Shown here piece after piece: positions 1 through 8,144 of a DNA stretch of 38,730 bases. This DNA comes from Oligoflexia bacterium (GTDB taxonomy: Bacteria; Bdellovibrionota; UBA1018). Below the pieces are notes generated by a model. It did no database searches. It saw only the letters and a list, made by a program, of their open reading frames with translations, and was not told the origin of the DNA. Location: assembly GCA_903898645.1 (NCBI GenBank), contig CAIUGE010000055.1:1-38730 (forward strand). The letters run 5' to 3'. The position numbers and the translations under genes were made by a program. The first letter of the stretch is position 1, and the number at the start of each line of letters is the position of its first letter.

Positions 1-129
1 CAAAAGTCATCAAGCTTCTAATCTTGAGACCTTAACGAAATTGACGAAGAGCAAGTTGAAGAAAATATCAAAGAACAAAAAAACTCTTCGAGGTATTTTT
101 TTACGTTCCAAAATTGCAAAATTTATGAA

Positions 130-471
130 ATGATCTATATTACTACGCTCAACTTAGCTCATAACGCTCTCAACAAGACAACACCGGAAACACCTATCCT
201 CACTTTTAAGAATTTACCAGAACTCGCTCATCTCGACCTCTCGAACAACACCCGCCACAACCAAAAAATTCTCGATTGCATTTTTAATGATCTACCAAAA
301 CTTTCAACACTCTCTCTGGATTATAGTGTTATCACCACAGCATGCAGAGACAGTTTGATGCAATCCTTACCACAGTCAACGAACCTCATTAAGGTCAACC
401 TGACTAGCCCCGATAGCTCCCCTGTCTTTATCAAATTCTTACAAGAGCGCGGGCTCGACGTCCCCCATTAG
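130..471 (+). CDS. Leucine-rich-repeat protein, C-terminal part, probably 5'-broken
   Basis: The 113-residue product contains at least three leucine-rich repeats: ITTLNLAHNAL, LPELAHLDLSNN and LPKLSTLSLDYSVI. LRRs form a curved protein-binding surface, and the partner is unknown. The reading frame is open from position 28, but no ATG, GTG or TTG lies between there and the ATG at 130, and the residues just before it still look like LRR. The first 30 bases are open in another frame (reading SNLETL), which also looks LRR-like. The gene therefore probably starts outside the window and carries a frameshift near position 30, or it is a remnant. There is no Shine-Dalgarno site before 130. The stop at 469-471 is followed by the cupin-gene promoter. 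Confidence 0.5.
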   Translation: MIYITTLNLAHNALNKTTPETPILTFKNLPELAHLDLSNNTRHNQKILDCIFNDLPKLSTLSLDYSVITTACRDSLMQSLPQSTNLIKVNLTSPDSSPVFIKFLQERGLDVPH

Positions 472-503
472 TATAGAGCCTTGAGCGTTCCCTCAATTTT
501 CTC

Positions 504-532
504 TTGTATCGCCTTCATTCTTTCCTTACACT
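504..532 (+). promoter_or_regulatory. Promoter of the cupin gene, leaderless geometry
   Basis: TTGTAT (504-509), a 17-base spacer, and TACACT (527-532) are followed by only six bases before the ATG at 539. A sigma-70-type start about 7 bases past the -10 would fall on the ATG itself. No Shine-Dalgarno site could fit. Confidence 0.5.
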
Positions 533-538
533 CGGGTC

Positions 539-889
539 ATGAGTGATCTACGCCGTGTCGAAAAGCCTTGGGGATATGAAATCATTTGGGCACATGCCGA
601 TAAGTATGTTGGGAAAATCCTTCATATTAAGGCGGGCCATAAACTTTCACTGCAGTACCATGAAATCAAAGACGAAACTGTGTATGTACATACAGGCTCA
701 ATGACTCTTGTATTAGAAGACAACCATGGCACCCTCCAGGAAGTCTTGATGCAAGCAGGAGACGCCAGACGTATTGAACCTGGCAAAAAACACCGCATGA
801 TCGCCCATACAGACACCGACGTGCTTGAAGCTTCAACGCCTGAGCTCGATGATGTTGTAAGACTTGAAGACTCCTATGGCCGAGCCTGA
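539..889 (+). CDS. Cupin-domain protein of the type II mannose-6-phosphate isomerase family
   Basis: A 116-residue single-domain cupin. The N-terminal VEKPWGYE and the stretch KILHIKAGHKLSLQYH followed by KDET are the signature of the C-terminal isomerase/cupin domain of type II phosphomannose isomerase/GDP-mannose pyrophosphorylase. The metal-binding cupin residues are visible as QYH and the later KKHRM. Stand-alone versions of this size are common in delta-type proteobacteria, and their substrate is mostly unproven. Expected role: cytoplasmic sugar-phosphate isomerisation or sugar sensing for mannose metabolism. The 3' end overlaps the convergent prmA by 16 bases. The ATG at 539 sits 6 bases behind a -10-like hexamer. 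Confidence 0.75.
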   Translation: MSDLRRVEKPWGYEIIWAHADKYVGKILHIKAGHKLSLQYHEIKDETVYVHTGSMTLVLEDNHGTLQEVLMQAGDARRIEPGKKHRMIAHTDTDVLEASTPELDDVVRLEDSYGRA

Positions 890-1776
890 ATAAGAACTGC
901 AAACCACTCTTCTTTCTGCCCAAGGATACTGTGACAGCCGGGCAAGAGAGCCCGATAACAGCTAAGAACCGGTGCCATATCCTGTTCCAGTAGTCCAGAA
1001 AGCACTAAAACTCCGCTTGGATCAAGATGCGCAACCAATGTGGCGGCATACTCCAATAGTGTCGAACGCAAAATATTTGCAACAATCACCTGGAAGCGTT
1101 CATCAGGCAAGGTATCCTGAAAAACAACATTAACCTGATTCAGTGCAGCATTCTCCCTAGCATTCTCACGAGCTGAAGCATCTATCTCAACACCTAGAAC
1201 ACGGCGCGTGCCACGCCGAGCAAGTGCAATAGACAAGATCCCTGAACCGCTCCCAAAATCGAGAGCCTGACTCACAGGCTGCATAGTACCCAAGAACTCT
1301 AAACAAAGCTGCGTTGTTGGATGCGTCCCCGTACCAAAGCCTGCACCCGGATTTATACGAATACTTGTTGGCTCATCCCCAATGTACCACGGTGGCACAA
1401 TCTTCCAAGGTGGCACATCAATACCGTGCCCACCTTCAAAGACTGTCGCCTTCCATTGCGCCAACCAGTCCTGCTCTTCTTCTGTCTGAATACCAAGTGC
1501 AACACCACTTGATTTAAGAACAAGCATGGCCTTTTCAGCATCACCTCGATCATAAAAATAGGCTCTAGCATCACACATGTCCTGATCAGAAATCCAATCG
1601 CGCTGCACAGGCGCTTCAGCCACATCCAAGGCATCGGCAAGCACTGTCCCCTCGTCAATACCCGCGAGACCAGGTAACGCTTCCCACATCCATGCAAAAA
1701 ATGCCTCACGCTCTAATACGAGCTGTCCCTCGAGCGAAATCGCTCGCGGGACAGCCATGGAAATAAAAGAAATCAC
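874..1776 (-). CDS. prmA: Ribosomal protein L11 methyltransferase
   Basis: A 300-residue product. The central NPGAGFGTGTHPTT is the PrmA hallmark; LDFGSGSGILSIAL is SAM-binding motif I, followed by the acidic VEIDASA and then VANIL. The enzyme trimethylates ribosomal protein L11 in the cytoplasm using SAM. The N-terminal L11-recognition domain is divergent but present. The start is GTG at 1776, overlapping the rng stop as GTGA; an in-frame ATG lies six codons later. It is the second gene of an rng-prmA operon and its 3' end overlaps the convergent cupin gene. Confidence 0.88.
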   Translation of the reverse strand: MISFISMAVPRAISLEGQLVLEREAFFAWMWEALPGLAGIDEGTVLADALDVAEAPVQRDWISDQDMCDARAYFYDRGDAEKAMLVLKSSGVALGIQTEEEQDWLAQWKATVFEGGHGIDVPPWKIVPPWYIGDEPTSIRINPGAGFGTGTHPTTQLCLEFLGTMQPVSQALDFGSGSGILSIALARRGTRRVLGVEIDASARENARENAALNQVNVVFQDTLPDERFQVIVANILRSTLLEYAATLVAHLDPSGVLVLSGLLEQDMAPVLSCYRALLPGCHSILGQKEEWFAVLIQARP

Positions 1777-4049
1777 GTCTGATCCGGAGTATCAGTAGGT
1801 TCAGGCTGCCCAGCATCACGCTTCCCGTGCTGCCCGCCACGACGAAACTTACCACCACGACGCCCACGAAGCGATCGACGCGCTTGCCCTAGCGGCGCTG
1901 GAGAATTTCCCTGAGAATCACCCCCACCACCCCGAGCATGAGAAAGCCTCGCTAATGCAGCATCCTGCGCTGCCTGAGCACGCAAAAATGCTAAACGATC
2001 CTCTTCTTCATGCGGATCAGTTGCAACTGCTGGGGTCGCTACTGCTTCGACTGGACGAGGCCGTATCACAGGCAAAACTTGTGCAGAAGGCTCAACCGGT
2101 GGCACAACGACACGCACACGCTGAGCCTTTGGCTTTGGCTCAGGACGTTTCGCTGCCGTCTTTTTCTCCGACAGGACTTCAAACTGCTCAGCATGAAAAT
2201 CAGCAACAGATTGAAGATAGATAACCTTTTTATAACGCTTCTCGATCATATCGAGCGTATCACGCTCATCAATAGCGAGAATATCAATCACATCAGGGTG
2301 CGCCTGCACCATGATCTTCGAAATCTCTCGCTCAATGCCCTCTCTCTCCATCTCCCGCATTGCTTCATAGGCAACAGTTTGCTTACTTTTCACAAAGCCT
2401 TTGCCTTCACAGTGCGAACATGACTCACAAAGCGAACGAATGATGGTATCCCGCGTCCGCTTCCGAGTCATCTCAACTAAACCTAGCTCCGATATTTTTA
2501 GAATAGAGGGGCGCGCACGATCTTTCTGAATCGCATCTTCCAGTGCACGGTACACACGGTGTTTATTTTCCTCTTTTTCCATATCAATCAGATCAAGAAT
2601 AATAATGCCGCCACAATTTCTCAAACGTAACTGGTAAGCAATTTCCTTTACTGCCTCAAGATTCGTCTTCAAAATCGTATCTTCGAGATTCTTTTTCCCG
2701 ACATACCGACCCGTATTCACATCAATTGCGACAAGCGCCTCTGCCTGATCAATAACAATATAACCACCTGATTTGAGCCAAACCTTCCGCTCAAGTGCAC
2801 GCGATAATTCTGTCGAAATGGCATAAGCATCAAAAATAGGAATATCTCCATGATAAAGCTCTATTTTTTGCTTCAGAGACGGCATAAAATGCGCGACAAA
2901 TTTCTGAATATCTTGAAAATGTATTCGCGAATCAACAATAACCTTATCTGTTTCTTCGGTCACCCAATCACGTACAGCTCGCAAAACAGCATCAAGATCC
3001 TCATACACCATCGCAGGTGCACTGACCGTAGCCGCCTTCGCCTGAATTTCAGTCCAAAGATGCGTCAGGTACTCAATATCCTGCTTGATACGACGCTCCG
3101 ACTGCTGCTTACCACTTGCAGTACGTACAATAAACCCAAGCTCTTTTGGACGATTCCGCTCAACATACTCGCGTAATCGTCGCCGCTCATCATCACGTTC
3201 AATCCGGCGAGACACCCCGACATGATCAATAGTTGGCATACACACAAGATGCCGACCAGGTAAACTGATATGGCACGTAAGTCGCGCACCTTTGGTGGCT
3301 ATAGGATCTTTTGCAATCTGCACCAAAACTTCCTGACCTTCTTTGAGAAGATCCTGGATATTGACTACAGCCTTTGCTGGACGAAGTGTCGCTTTCTGAC
3401 GTACACGACGATCCCGCGCACGAGGCGCCTGAAATGCTTTTTTCTCATTATGGTGACGACGCGGCGCCACCTCAACCTTGTCATCAGGCTCCGCATCAAT
3501 ACCAGCCCGGTCTGATTCAGGAAATCCTGTGTCATCGAGCTGCTCCTGATAGCTTGCAGGATAGTCTTCCTCTTCATGTGTCTTACGAAAACGCTTCTTA
3601 TGCTTCTTAGGCTGCTCCTCGCCCTCAATAAAAAGCTCACCCTGCGTCTCATCTGCAATGACTTCCCCTTCGACTGCAAGCACGGGCTCCACCACCACAG
3701 CAGGCTCAGGTATCCCCTCCAAAACGGGAGACTCATCTGCAAGTGCCTCCATACCTGGCAAGATGCCCTGCACAGGCATAGGCATCTCCTCTAAAGGCGC
3801 TAACTCGCCTAATTCATCTGTATGAACATGCACATCATCGACATACAAAAAAGCAGCTTTATCGAGCCCAATGTCCACAAATGCAGCCTGCATGCCAGGC
3901 AAAACACGTGTTACACGCCCTTTATAAATATTCCCTACAATACCCTTTCCAGAAGCACGCTCAACTAAAAGCTCCTGGATCTCGCCATCTTCCATGAGCG
4001 CAATACGCGTCTCTGGTAAGGATGCATTTATGATAAGTTCATTTGCCAT
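1773..4049 (-). CDS. rng: Ribonuclease G/E with acidic insert and RG-rich tail
   Basis: A 758-residue endoribonuclease of the RNase E/G family, acting in mRNA decay and rRNA/tRNA maturation. Residues 36-75 are the first half of the S1 domain (GIVGNIYKGRV). It is interrupted by an acidic, low-complexity insert at about 76-225, and the S1 half resumes at about 229-275. The catalytic DNase-I-like domain carries both Mg-binding aspartates, AIDVNTG (D443) and ILDLIDM (D486). CESCSHC at 541-547 matches the Zn-link. After residue 650 a proline/alanine tail ends in RRGRRGGKFRRGG, a probable RNA- or partner-binding segment. The ATG at 4049 has AGGGAG eight bases upstream. Whether to name it rne or rng cannot be decided from sequence alone. 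Confidence 0.88.
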   Translation of the reverse strand: MANELIINASLPETRIALMEDGEIQELLVERASGKGIVGNIYKGRVTRVLPGMQAAFVDIGLDKAAFLYVDDVHVHTDELGELAPLEEMPMPVQGILPGMEALADESPVLEGIPEPAVVVEPVLAVEGEVIADETQGELFIEGEEQPKKHKKRFRKTHEEEDYPASYQEQLDDTGFPESDRAGIDAEPDDKVEVAPRRHHNEKKAFQAPRARDRRVRQKATLRPAKAVVNIQDLLKEGQEVLVQIAKDPIATKGARLTCHISLPGRHLVCMPTIDHVGVSRRIERDDERRRLREYVERNRPKELGFIVRTASGKQQSERRIKQDIEYLTHLWTEIQAKAATVSAPAMVYEDLDAVLRAVRDWVTEETDKVIVDSRIHFQDIQKFVAHFMPSLKQKIELYHGDIPIFDAYAISTELSRALERKVWLKSGGYIVIDQAEALVAIDVNTGRYVGKKNLEDTILKTNLEAVKEIAYQLRLRNCGGIIILDLIDMEKEENKHRVYRALEDAIQKDRARPSILKISELGLVEMTRKRTRDTIIRSLCESCSHCEGKGFVKSKQTVAYEAMREMEREGIEREISKIMVQAHPDVIDILAIDERDTLDMIEKRYKKVIYLQSVADFHAEQFEVLSEKKTAAKRPEPKPKAQRVRVVVPPVEPSAQVLPVIRPRPVEAVATPAVATDPHEEEDRLAFLRAQAAQDAALARLSHARGGGGDSQGNSPAPLGQARRSLRGRRGGKFRRGGQHGKRDAGQPEPTDTPDQT

Positions 4050-4243
4050 GTAATATACTCCCTTGCTATGCGCGCCTTATCTGCCATGAGGCATTGTCAG
4101 TCACACTGTGAAATTTCATCATTATGACGCGCTCTGATAATCTTCGTGTGCGCACTTCTTGCAGCACATACCCCATATCTACCACTGCCCAAGCTTTTGA
4201 CCTAGTTTATCCTCGGCTCTAAGGCATTTTTCCTACCACAAAA

Positions 4244-4279
4244 ATCTCCCCCCTTCCAGATTCCTCTGAAAAGGGAGAT
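4244..4279 (+). promoter_or_regulatory. Hairpin in the deoC 5' leader
   Basis: ATCTCCC at 4244-4250 pairs with GGGAGAT at 4273-4279, with TT/AA continuing inward and about 20 unpaired bases between. It lies 33 bases before the deoC ATG in the 263-base divergent region between rng and deoC. It could be an operator or leader structure for the nucleoside-salvage genes. It has no T-run, so it is not a classic terminator. No clear promoter was found in 4050-4243. Confidence 0.3.
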
Positions 4280-4312
4280 GCTATTTCCTCCAAAGCAAGT
4301 TAGGATCCTGCA

Positions 4313-4942
4313 ATGCTAAGCTCTGTGATCGAGCACACTCTGCTCCATGTTCAGGCAGGAGATGATGCTATTGTAGCACTCTGTAAAGAGGCAGAAGAAC
4401 ATCATTTTTTCGGTGTCTGTGTCGCACCGAGGTTTATCCCGCTTGCTCGCAAACACCTACCTTCCTGTAAGCTCATATCAGTCATCGGCTTCCCCTGCGG
4501 ATTTACTGATACGGCAACAAAGTGCTTTGAGGCTAAAACTGCCTACCAAGCAGGCGCCAATGAGCTCGACATTGTCCTCCCTATCAACTTACTCAAGACC
4601 CCAGGCACAAACAGCATCCTCCTAAGTGAAATGCGCATGATTCAGCAAGCAGCACCTTGCCCCCTGAAGGTTATTATCGAAACCGCCCTTCTCACAGACG
4701 ATGAAAAAAAACGTATCTGCCACCTCGCTGATGAAGCAGGTATGGCCTTCATCAAAACATCAACAGGCTTCCATGCAGGCGCCACAATACACGACATCGC
4801 CCTTATACGGGCTCACTCTACTGCCGGCATCAAGGCATCAGGCGGCATCCGCACACGGGCGCAGGCTGAGAGCATGCTTGCAGCTGGCGCAACCAGAATC
4901 GGGACAGGCTCTGCCATGGCGATTATCCAGGAGGCTTCGTGA
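4313..4942 (+). CDS. deoC: Deoxyribose-phosphate aldolase
   Basis: A 209-residue TIM-barrel class I aldolase that splits 2-deoxyribose-5-phosphate into glyceraldehyde-3-phosphate and acetaldehyde. The Schiff-base lysine is K148 in KTSTGF, the helper lysine is K174 in KASGGIRT, and the general-acid region is NELDIVLP (D86). Length is normal for the short bacterial form. The ATG at 4313 has TTAGGAT a suitable distance upstream. It is the first gene of a nucleoside-salvage operon, overlapping deoB by 4 bases. Together with deoB, punA and cdd it lets the cell use (deoxy)nucleosides as a carbon and base source. Confidence 0.93.
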   Translation: MLSSVIEHTLLHVQAGDDAIVALCKEAEEHHFFGVCVAPRFIPLARKHLPSCKLISVIGFPCGFTDTATKCFEAKTAYQAGANELDIVLPINLLKTPGTNSILLSEMRMIQQAAPCPLKVIIETALLTDDEKKRICHLADEAGMAFIKTSTGFHAGATIHDIALIRAHSTAGIKASGGIRTRAQAESMLAAGATRIGTGSAMAIIQEAS

Positions 4943-6099
4943 GGATTTTTTGGGTCGTTTTGGATGGTCTTGGAATTGGTGCACTCCCTGATGCACACAA
5001 CCTTCAAGCCAACACCCTTGCCCACATTGTCGACACATGCCCAAGACTTCAGATTCCAACACTTGCAGCGCTTGGCCTGAAACACCTCTGCGCACTCCCT
5101 CCACAAAAACCTACCATTCTACCAGGCACCACAGCCCACGGCCGAGCTATGGAGGCATCCCCTGGCATGGACACACTGACTGGTCACTGGGAAATGGCAG
5201 GTGCAATATCAGAAAAACCTTTTGTGACATTCCCAAATGGCCTACCTCAGGAACTTCTCAACGTCTGGCTCGAAGCCTGTCAGCTGCCTGGTTATATTGG
5301 CAATACTGCAGCAAGCGGCACGACAATCCTAGAACAGTACGCTCACGAGAGCATCCAGACACACAAACCCATTGTCTACACAAGCGCAGATAGCGTCTGG
5401 CAGATTGCAGCCCACGAGGAGCATTTTGGACTCACAAGACTCTATGAAATCTGCGAAAAGGCCCACTTACTCTCCTCTGATTACGGAATCGCTCGCGTGA
5501 TTGCACGCCCCTTTCTTGGCCCTCCCTGGGTGCGCACATATAGACGCTATGACTACTGCATCAGGCCACCTATCACGATCCTCAATAAACTTGAAGAAGC
5601 AGGACTCAAAACACTTGGCATTGGAAAAATAGGAAGTATTTTTTCAGAGCAGGGCATTACACATTCTCATCCAACGGCTGGCAATAAAGACGGACTCGAA
5701 GTCCTCCAGGCAAATGTTCGGTGTGATTATAATTTAATCTACTGCAATCTCATTGATTTTGACATGCTCTACGGCCATAGACGTGACGCTAGAGGATTCG
5801 GTAATGCTCTTGAATACTGCGACGCAGCACTTGCAAGCTTTATTGACGCCATGGCATTAGGTGACGGCCTCATTATTACAGCGGATCATGGCAATGACCC
5901 TTTAGCGCCCGGCACAGACCATACGAGAGAACATGTTCCTATCCTCTGTTTACATAAAAACAATGCCTCAGGCAGCCTCGATCTTGGCACACGCGCCACA
6001 TTTGCAGATATGGGCGCCACTATTTTCGATGCACTTACCCATAACCAATCTCAGGGCAGTTTTGCCCATTTCTTCCAGGAGGCTCCATTATGCTTGTAG
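4939..6099 (+). CDS. deoB: Phosphopentomutase
   Basis: A 386-residue member of the alkaline-phosphatase/phosphoglycerate-mutase superfamily that interconverts (deoxy)ribose-1-phosphate and -5-phosphate, linking PunA to DeoC. The N-terminal VVLDGLGIGALPDA gives the first metal aspartate. GMDTLTGHWEM carries the phosphorylated threonine. YTSADSVWQIAAHEE is typical of DeoB, and TADHGNDP and HTREHVP near the C-terminus give the remaining metal ligands. The GTG start at 4939 overlaps deoC as GTGA and has CCAGGAGG upstream. It overlaps punA by 10 bases. Confidence 0.93.
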   Translation: MRIFWVVLDGLGIGALPDAHNLQANTLAHIVDTCPRLQIPTLAALGLKHLCALPPQKPTILPGTTAHGRAMEASPGMDTLTGHWEMAGAISEKPFVTFPNGLPQELLNVWLEACQLPGYIGNTAASGTTILEQYAHESIQTHKPIVYTSADSVWQIAAHEEHFGLTRLYEICEKAHLLSSDYGIARVIARPFLGPPWVRTYRRYDYCIRPPITILNKLEEAGLKTLGIGKIGSIFSEQGITHSHPTAGNKDGLEVLQANVRCDYNLIYCNLIDFDMLYGHRRDARGFGNALEYCDAALASFIDAMALGDGLIITADHGNDPLAPGTDHTREHVPILCLHKNNASGSLDLGTRATFADMGATIFDALTHNQSQGSFAHFFQEAPLCL

Positions 6100-6881
6100 A
6101 ACTTCAAAAACGATTTTCTGATCTCAAGCCAGACTATGGGCTCATCTTAGGCTCTGGACTTGGTGCTATTGCCAACGCCCTTCAAGATGCCCAAAGTGCT
6201 CCGTATAGCGACTTCTCCTTCTTCCCAAACTCCCATATTGCAGGTCATGCAGGCCGTATCCTCTATGGCCGTATTGGCACAAAACAGGTACTTATCTTCC
6301 AAGGTCGTTTTCATGCCTACGAAGGACACCCTGCATCTACGGTCACACTCCCAATTACACTTCTCCATGCCTTGAAGGCAAAAACAGTGATTCTCACAAA
6401 TGCTGCAGGTAGTCTGGACCCATCCTTCTCTGCAGGTGACATTATGCTCATTGAGGACCACCTCAATCTGACTGGTTCATCACCCACAGTCGGCCCCAAC
6501 GAGGACCCTTATCCTCGTTTTCTCAATATGACAGAGGCCTATGCCCTAGACCTGCGCAAAAAAGTTCTGGCAGATGCCAAAAAACTCTCCATCCCCCTTA
6601 AACAGGGCGTCTATGCAGGAGTCCTCGGCCCATGCTACGAAACACCAGCCGAAGTCCGGATGCTGCGCACTTTAGGTGCTCATGCAGTAGGCATGTCGAC
6701 GGTTGCCGAATGCATCAAGGCTCGTCACTATAGCATGAGTGTCCTTGGTATCTCTTGTATCGCAAATGCCGCCTTTGACGGTATCCAGCAACAAGCCCCA
6801 CTCTCCCACGAAGAAGTGCTCGCAGTCTCAGCCCAAGCAGCACACAATATAAGGACCCTCGTCGAGGCTTTTTGTAGTTAA
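6090..6881 (+). CDS. punA: Purine-nucleoside phosphorylase (trimeric class)
   Basis: A 263-residue product that phosphorolyses purine (deoxy)nucleosides to free base and (deoxy)ribose-1-phosphate. GLILGSGLG is the phosphate loop, RFHAYEGH the substrate/phosphate loop, and LTNAAGSL plus GPCYETPAEVRMLR with GMSTVAE are the class signatures. The start at 6090 has the same CCAGGAGG Shine-Dalgarno as deoB. The last 39 or so bases of its conserved 3' part recur at 7624-7662 in front of cdd (see that repeat). The stop shares TTAA with the convergent trypsin-like gene. Confidence 0.92.
   Translation: MLVELQKRFSDLKPDYGLILGSGLGAIANALQDAQSAPYSDFSFFPNSHIAGHAGRILYGRIGTKQVLIFQGRFHAYEGHPASTVTLPITLLHALKAKTVILTNAAGSLDPSFSAGDIMLIEDHLNLTGSSPTVGPNEDPYPRFLNMTEAYALDLRKKVLADAKKLSIPLKQGVYAGVLGPCYETPAEVRMLRTLGAHAVGMSTVAECIKARHYSMSVLGISCIANAAFDGIQQQAPLSHEEVLAVSAQAAHNIRTLVEAFCS
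6810..6848 (+). repeat. Left copy of the duplicated punA 3' end
   Basis: This 39-base segment, inside punA and encoding EEVLAVSAQAAHN, matches 7624-7662 at about 33 of 39 positions without gaps. It is the functional copy. Confidence 0.7.
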
Positions 6882-7588
6882 GGAGTATAAGGTGGCGGCG
6901 GATACCCAGGATATCTTTGAATAGAAAAAAAGCACTCCTTGGCATACTCAATCCAAGAACGGGCTCTGCGCATTGTCGGAACCCCATCTGTTATAAACAG
7001 ACTCGAGTCATGCTGCCGCACCTCGCCACCGTACACCACACCCAAAAGATTATTGCCATCATCGAAAACAGCTGCGCCTCGATACATCGCATCGTAATCA
7101 ATAGAGTGCATAATTATACCACCAGGAAATCGTGAGAATTGAGCTGCCGTTGCATGAACAGCGCACACCTCAATATCCCACACCCGAACATTGGCCCTAT
7201 GGATTGTATAATTTGCAGCTCGCTGAAATGGAGCATAATGAATTCTTGCAGAAGGTCGCAGCACAGGTTGAGTGAGCGTCAAAAAAGCAATATGCCCCTC
7301 TACCTTTTTTACACCTTCGATAAAAACGTACGTCTCAGGAAATATACCAACCTGAGGAAAAAAAACCCACGCCCGCACAGAATTCACAAACTCCCAATCC
7401 TCGAATTCCTGTGTATGATCATCCATCAAACAGTCGCTTGCCGTTATCACCTGAGTTGGAGCAATTAAAATTGCAGTACAGTGCCCACTCTTATGACCAG
7501 GAGTAGCCAACAAAGCTACGGAAGGGTGCTGCTTAGAATAAGGACTCCCATACACGAACCCGCTTAGGAACATGATAAAAAATGACAT
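6878..7588 (-). CDS. Secreted trypsin-like (S1 fold) protein lacking the catalytic triad
   Basis: A 236-residue product with a short signal peptide (MSFFIMFLSGFVYG). The S1 chymotrypsin-fold landmarks are present but the active residues are not. Where the family has TAAHC this has TASDC (His to Asp). DIALLRL has become HIAFLTL (Asp to His). GDSGGPLFD has become MYRGAAVFD (Ser to Arg). The disulphide pair around GHCTA and SDC is kept, so the fold is probably intact. It is probably a non-catalytic binding or inhibitory protein in the periplasm or outside. The C-terminus ends in a proline-rich stretch containing PPPPY. The paralog at 9440-10213 shows the same losses. It lies reversed inside the deo/pun/cdd block. 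Confidence 0.72.
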   Translation of the reverse strand: MSFFIMFLSGFVYGSPYSKQHPSVALLATPGHKSGHCTAILIAPTQVITASDCLMDDHTQEFEDWEFVNSVRAWVFFPQVGIFPETYVFIEGVKKVEGHIAFLTLTQPVLRPSARIHYAPFQRAANYTIHRANVRVWDIEVCAVHATAAQFSRFPGGIIMHSIDYDAMYRGAAVFDDGNNLLGVVYGGEVRQHDSSLFITDGVPTMRRARSWIEYAKECFFSIQRYPGYPPPPYTP

Positions 7589-7623
7589 AATGCACCAATA
7601 TCATGCGATGCACAAAACTTACA

Positions 7624-7662
7624 GAAGAAATGCTTGCAGTCTCAGCTCAAGAGTCCCACAAT
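7624..7662 (+). repeat. Right copy of the duplicated punA 3' end, upstream of cdd
   Basis: About 33 of 39 bases match 6810-6848 inside punA. Read in the punA frame it gives EEMLAVSAQESHN, against EEVLAVSAQAAHN in PunA. It is a non-functional fragment running into the cdd start, and it marks punA and cdd as former neighbours before the trypsin-like gene came between them. Confidence 0.7.
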
Positions 7663-8080
7663 GATGACACGGAGGCATCCATTGTTATCAGATCTCTTGC
7701 ATCATGCACGCAACGCACTGAACCACGCCTACAGCCCCTATAGCGGGCACAAGGTAGGGGCTGCACTTCTCCTGTCGGACCAAACCATTATCACAGGTTG
7801 CAACATCGAAAATGCGAGCTATGGCGCAACTATTTGCGCAGAACGCTCGGCTATTTGCCAAGCTATTACCCAGTACGGCCACCCACTCAACATTAGTTCA
7901 CTCGTCGTTATGACTGACGCCCCAGATCCATGGCCACCATGTGGCATGTGCCTCCAGGTGCTCGCTGAATTCAGCCATCAAGACATGCCCATCACACTCA
8001 CCACTGTGACAGGCAAAATAACCCACCACATTTTCGCCCATTTCCTTCCACACCAATTCCACCCAGCGTATCTCAAGTAG
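7661..8080 (+). CDS. cdd: Cytidine deaminase
   Basis: A 139-residue product with the homotetrameric cytidine-deaminase signature. CNIENASYGATICAERSAI supplies the zinc cysteine and catalytic glutamate (CAE), and PPCGMC supplies the other two zinc cysteines. It deaminates (deoxy)cytidine to (deoxy)uridine in pyrimidine salvage. I chose the ATG at 7661 (another ATG follows directly) over a TTG at 7634, because bases 7624-7662 are a duplicated piece of punA rather than native cdd sequence. No convincing Shine-Dalgarno site precedes it, so translation may once have been coupled to punA. The family's usual arginine after the CxxC is Leu here (CGMCLQVL). Confidence 0.88.
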   Translation: MMTRRHPLLSDLLHHARNALNHAYSPYSGHKVGAALLLSDQTIITGCNIENASYGATICAERSAICQAITQYGHPLNISSLVVMTDAPDPWPPCGMCLQVLAEFSHQDMPITLTTVTGKITHHIFAHFLPHQFHPAYLK

Positions 8081-8144
8081 AACGTTTTCTCTTTGCAATA
8101 ACGCAATGTGCTGTTCTAGATACATCCATCCCTTCTCCTTATAT

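Noticed and set aside
2010-2423. Long plus-strand open frames inside the rng gene
   Set aside because: They are antisense shadows of a clearly coding RNase G/E frame.
4050-4312. A riboswitch or RNA gene in the rng-deoC divergent region
   Set aside because: Only a single 7-bp stem is visible; no known riboswitch core or conserved RNA was recognised.
7634-7660. A TTG start for cytidine deaminase nine codons upstream of the ATG
   Set aside because: These bases belong to the duplicated punA fragment and the added residues do not resemble cytidine deaminases.
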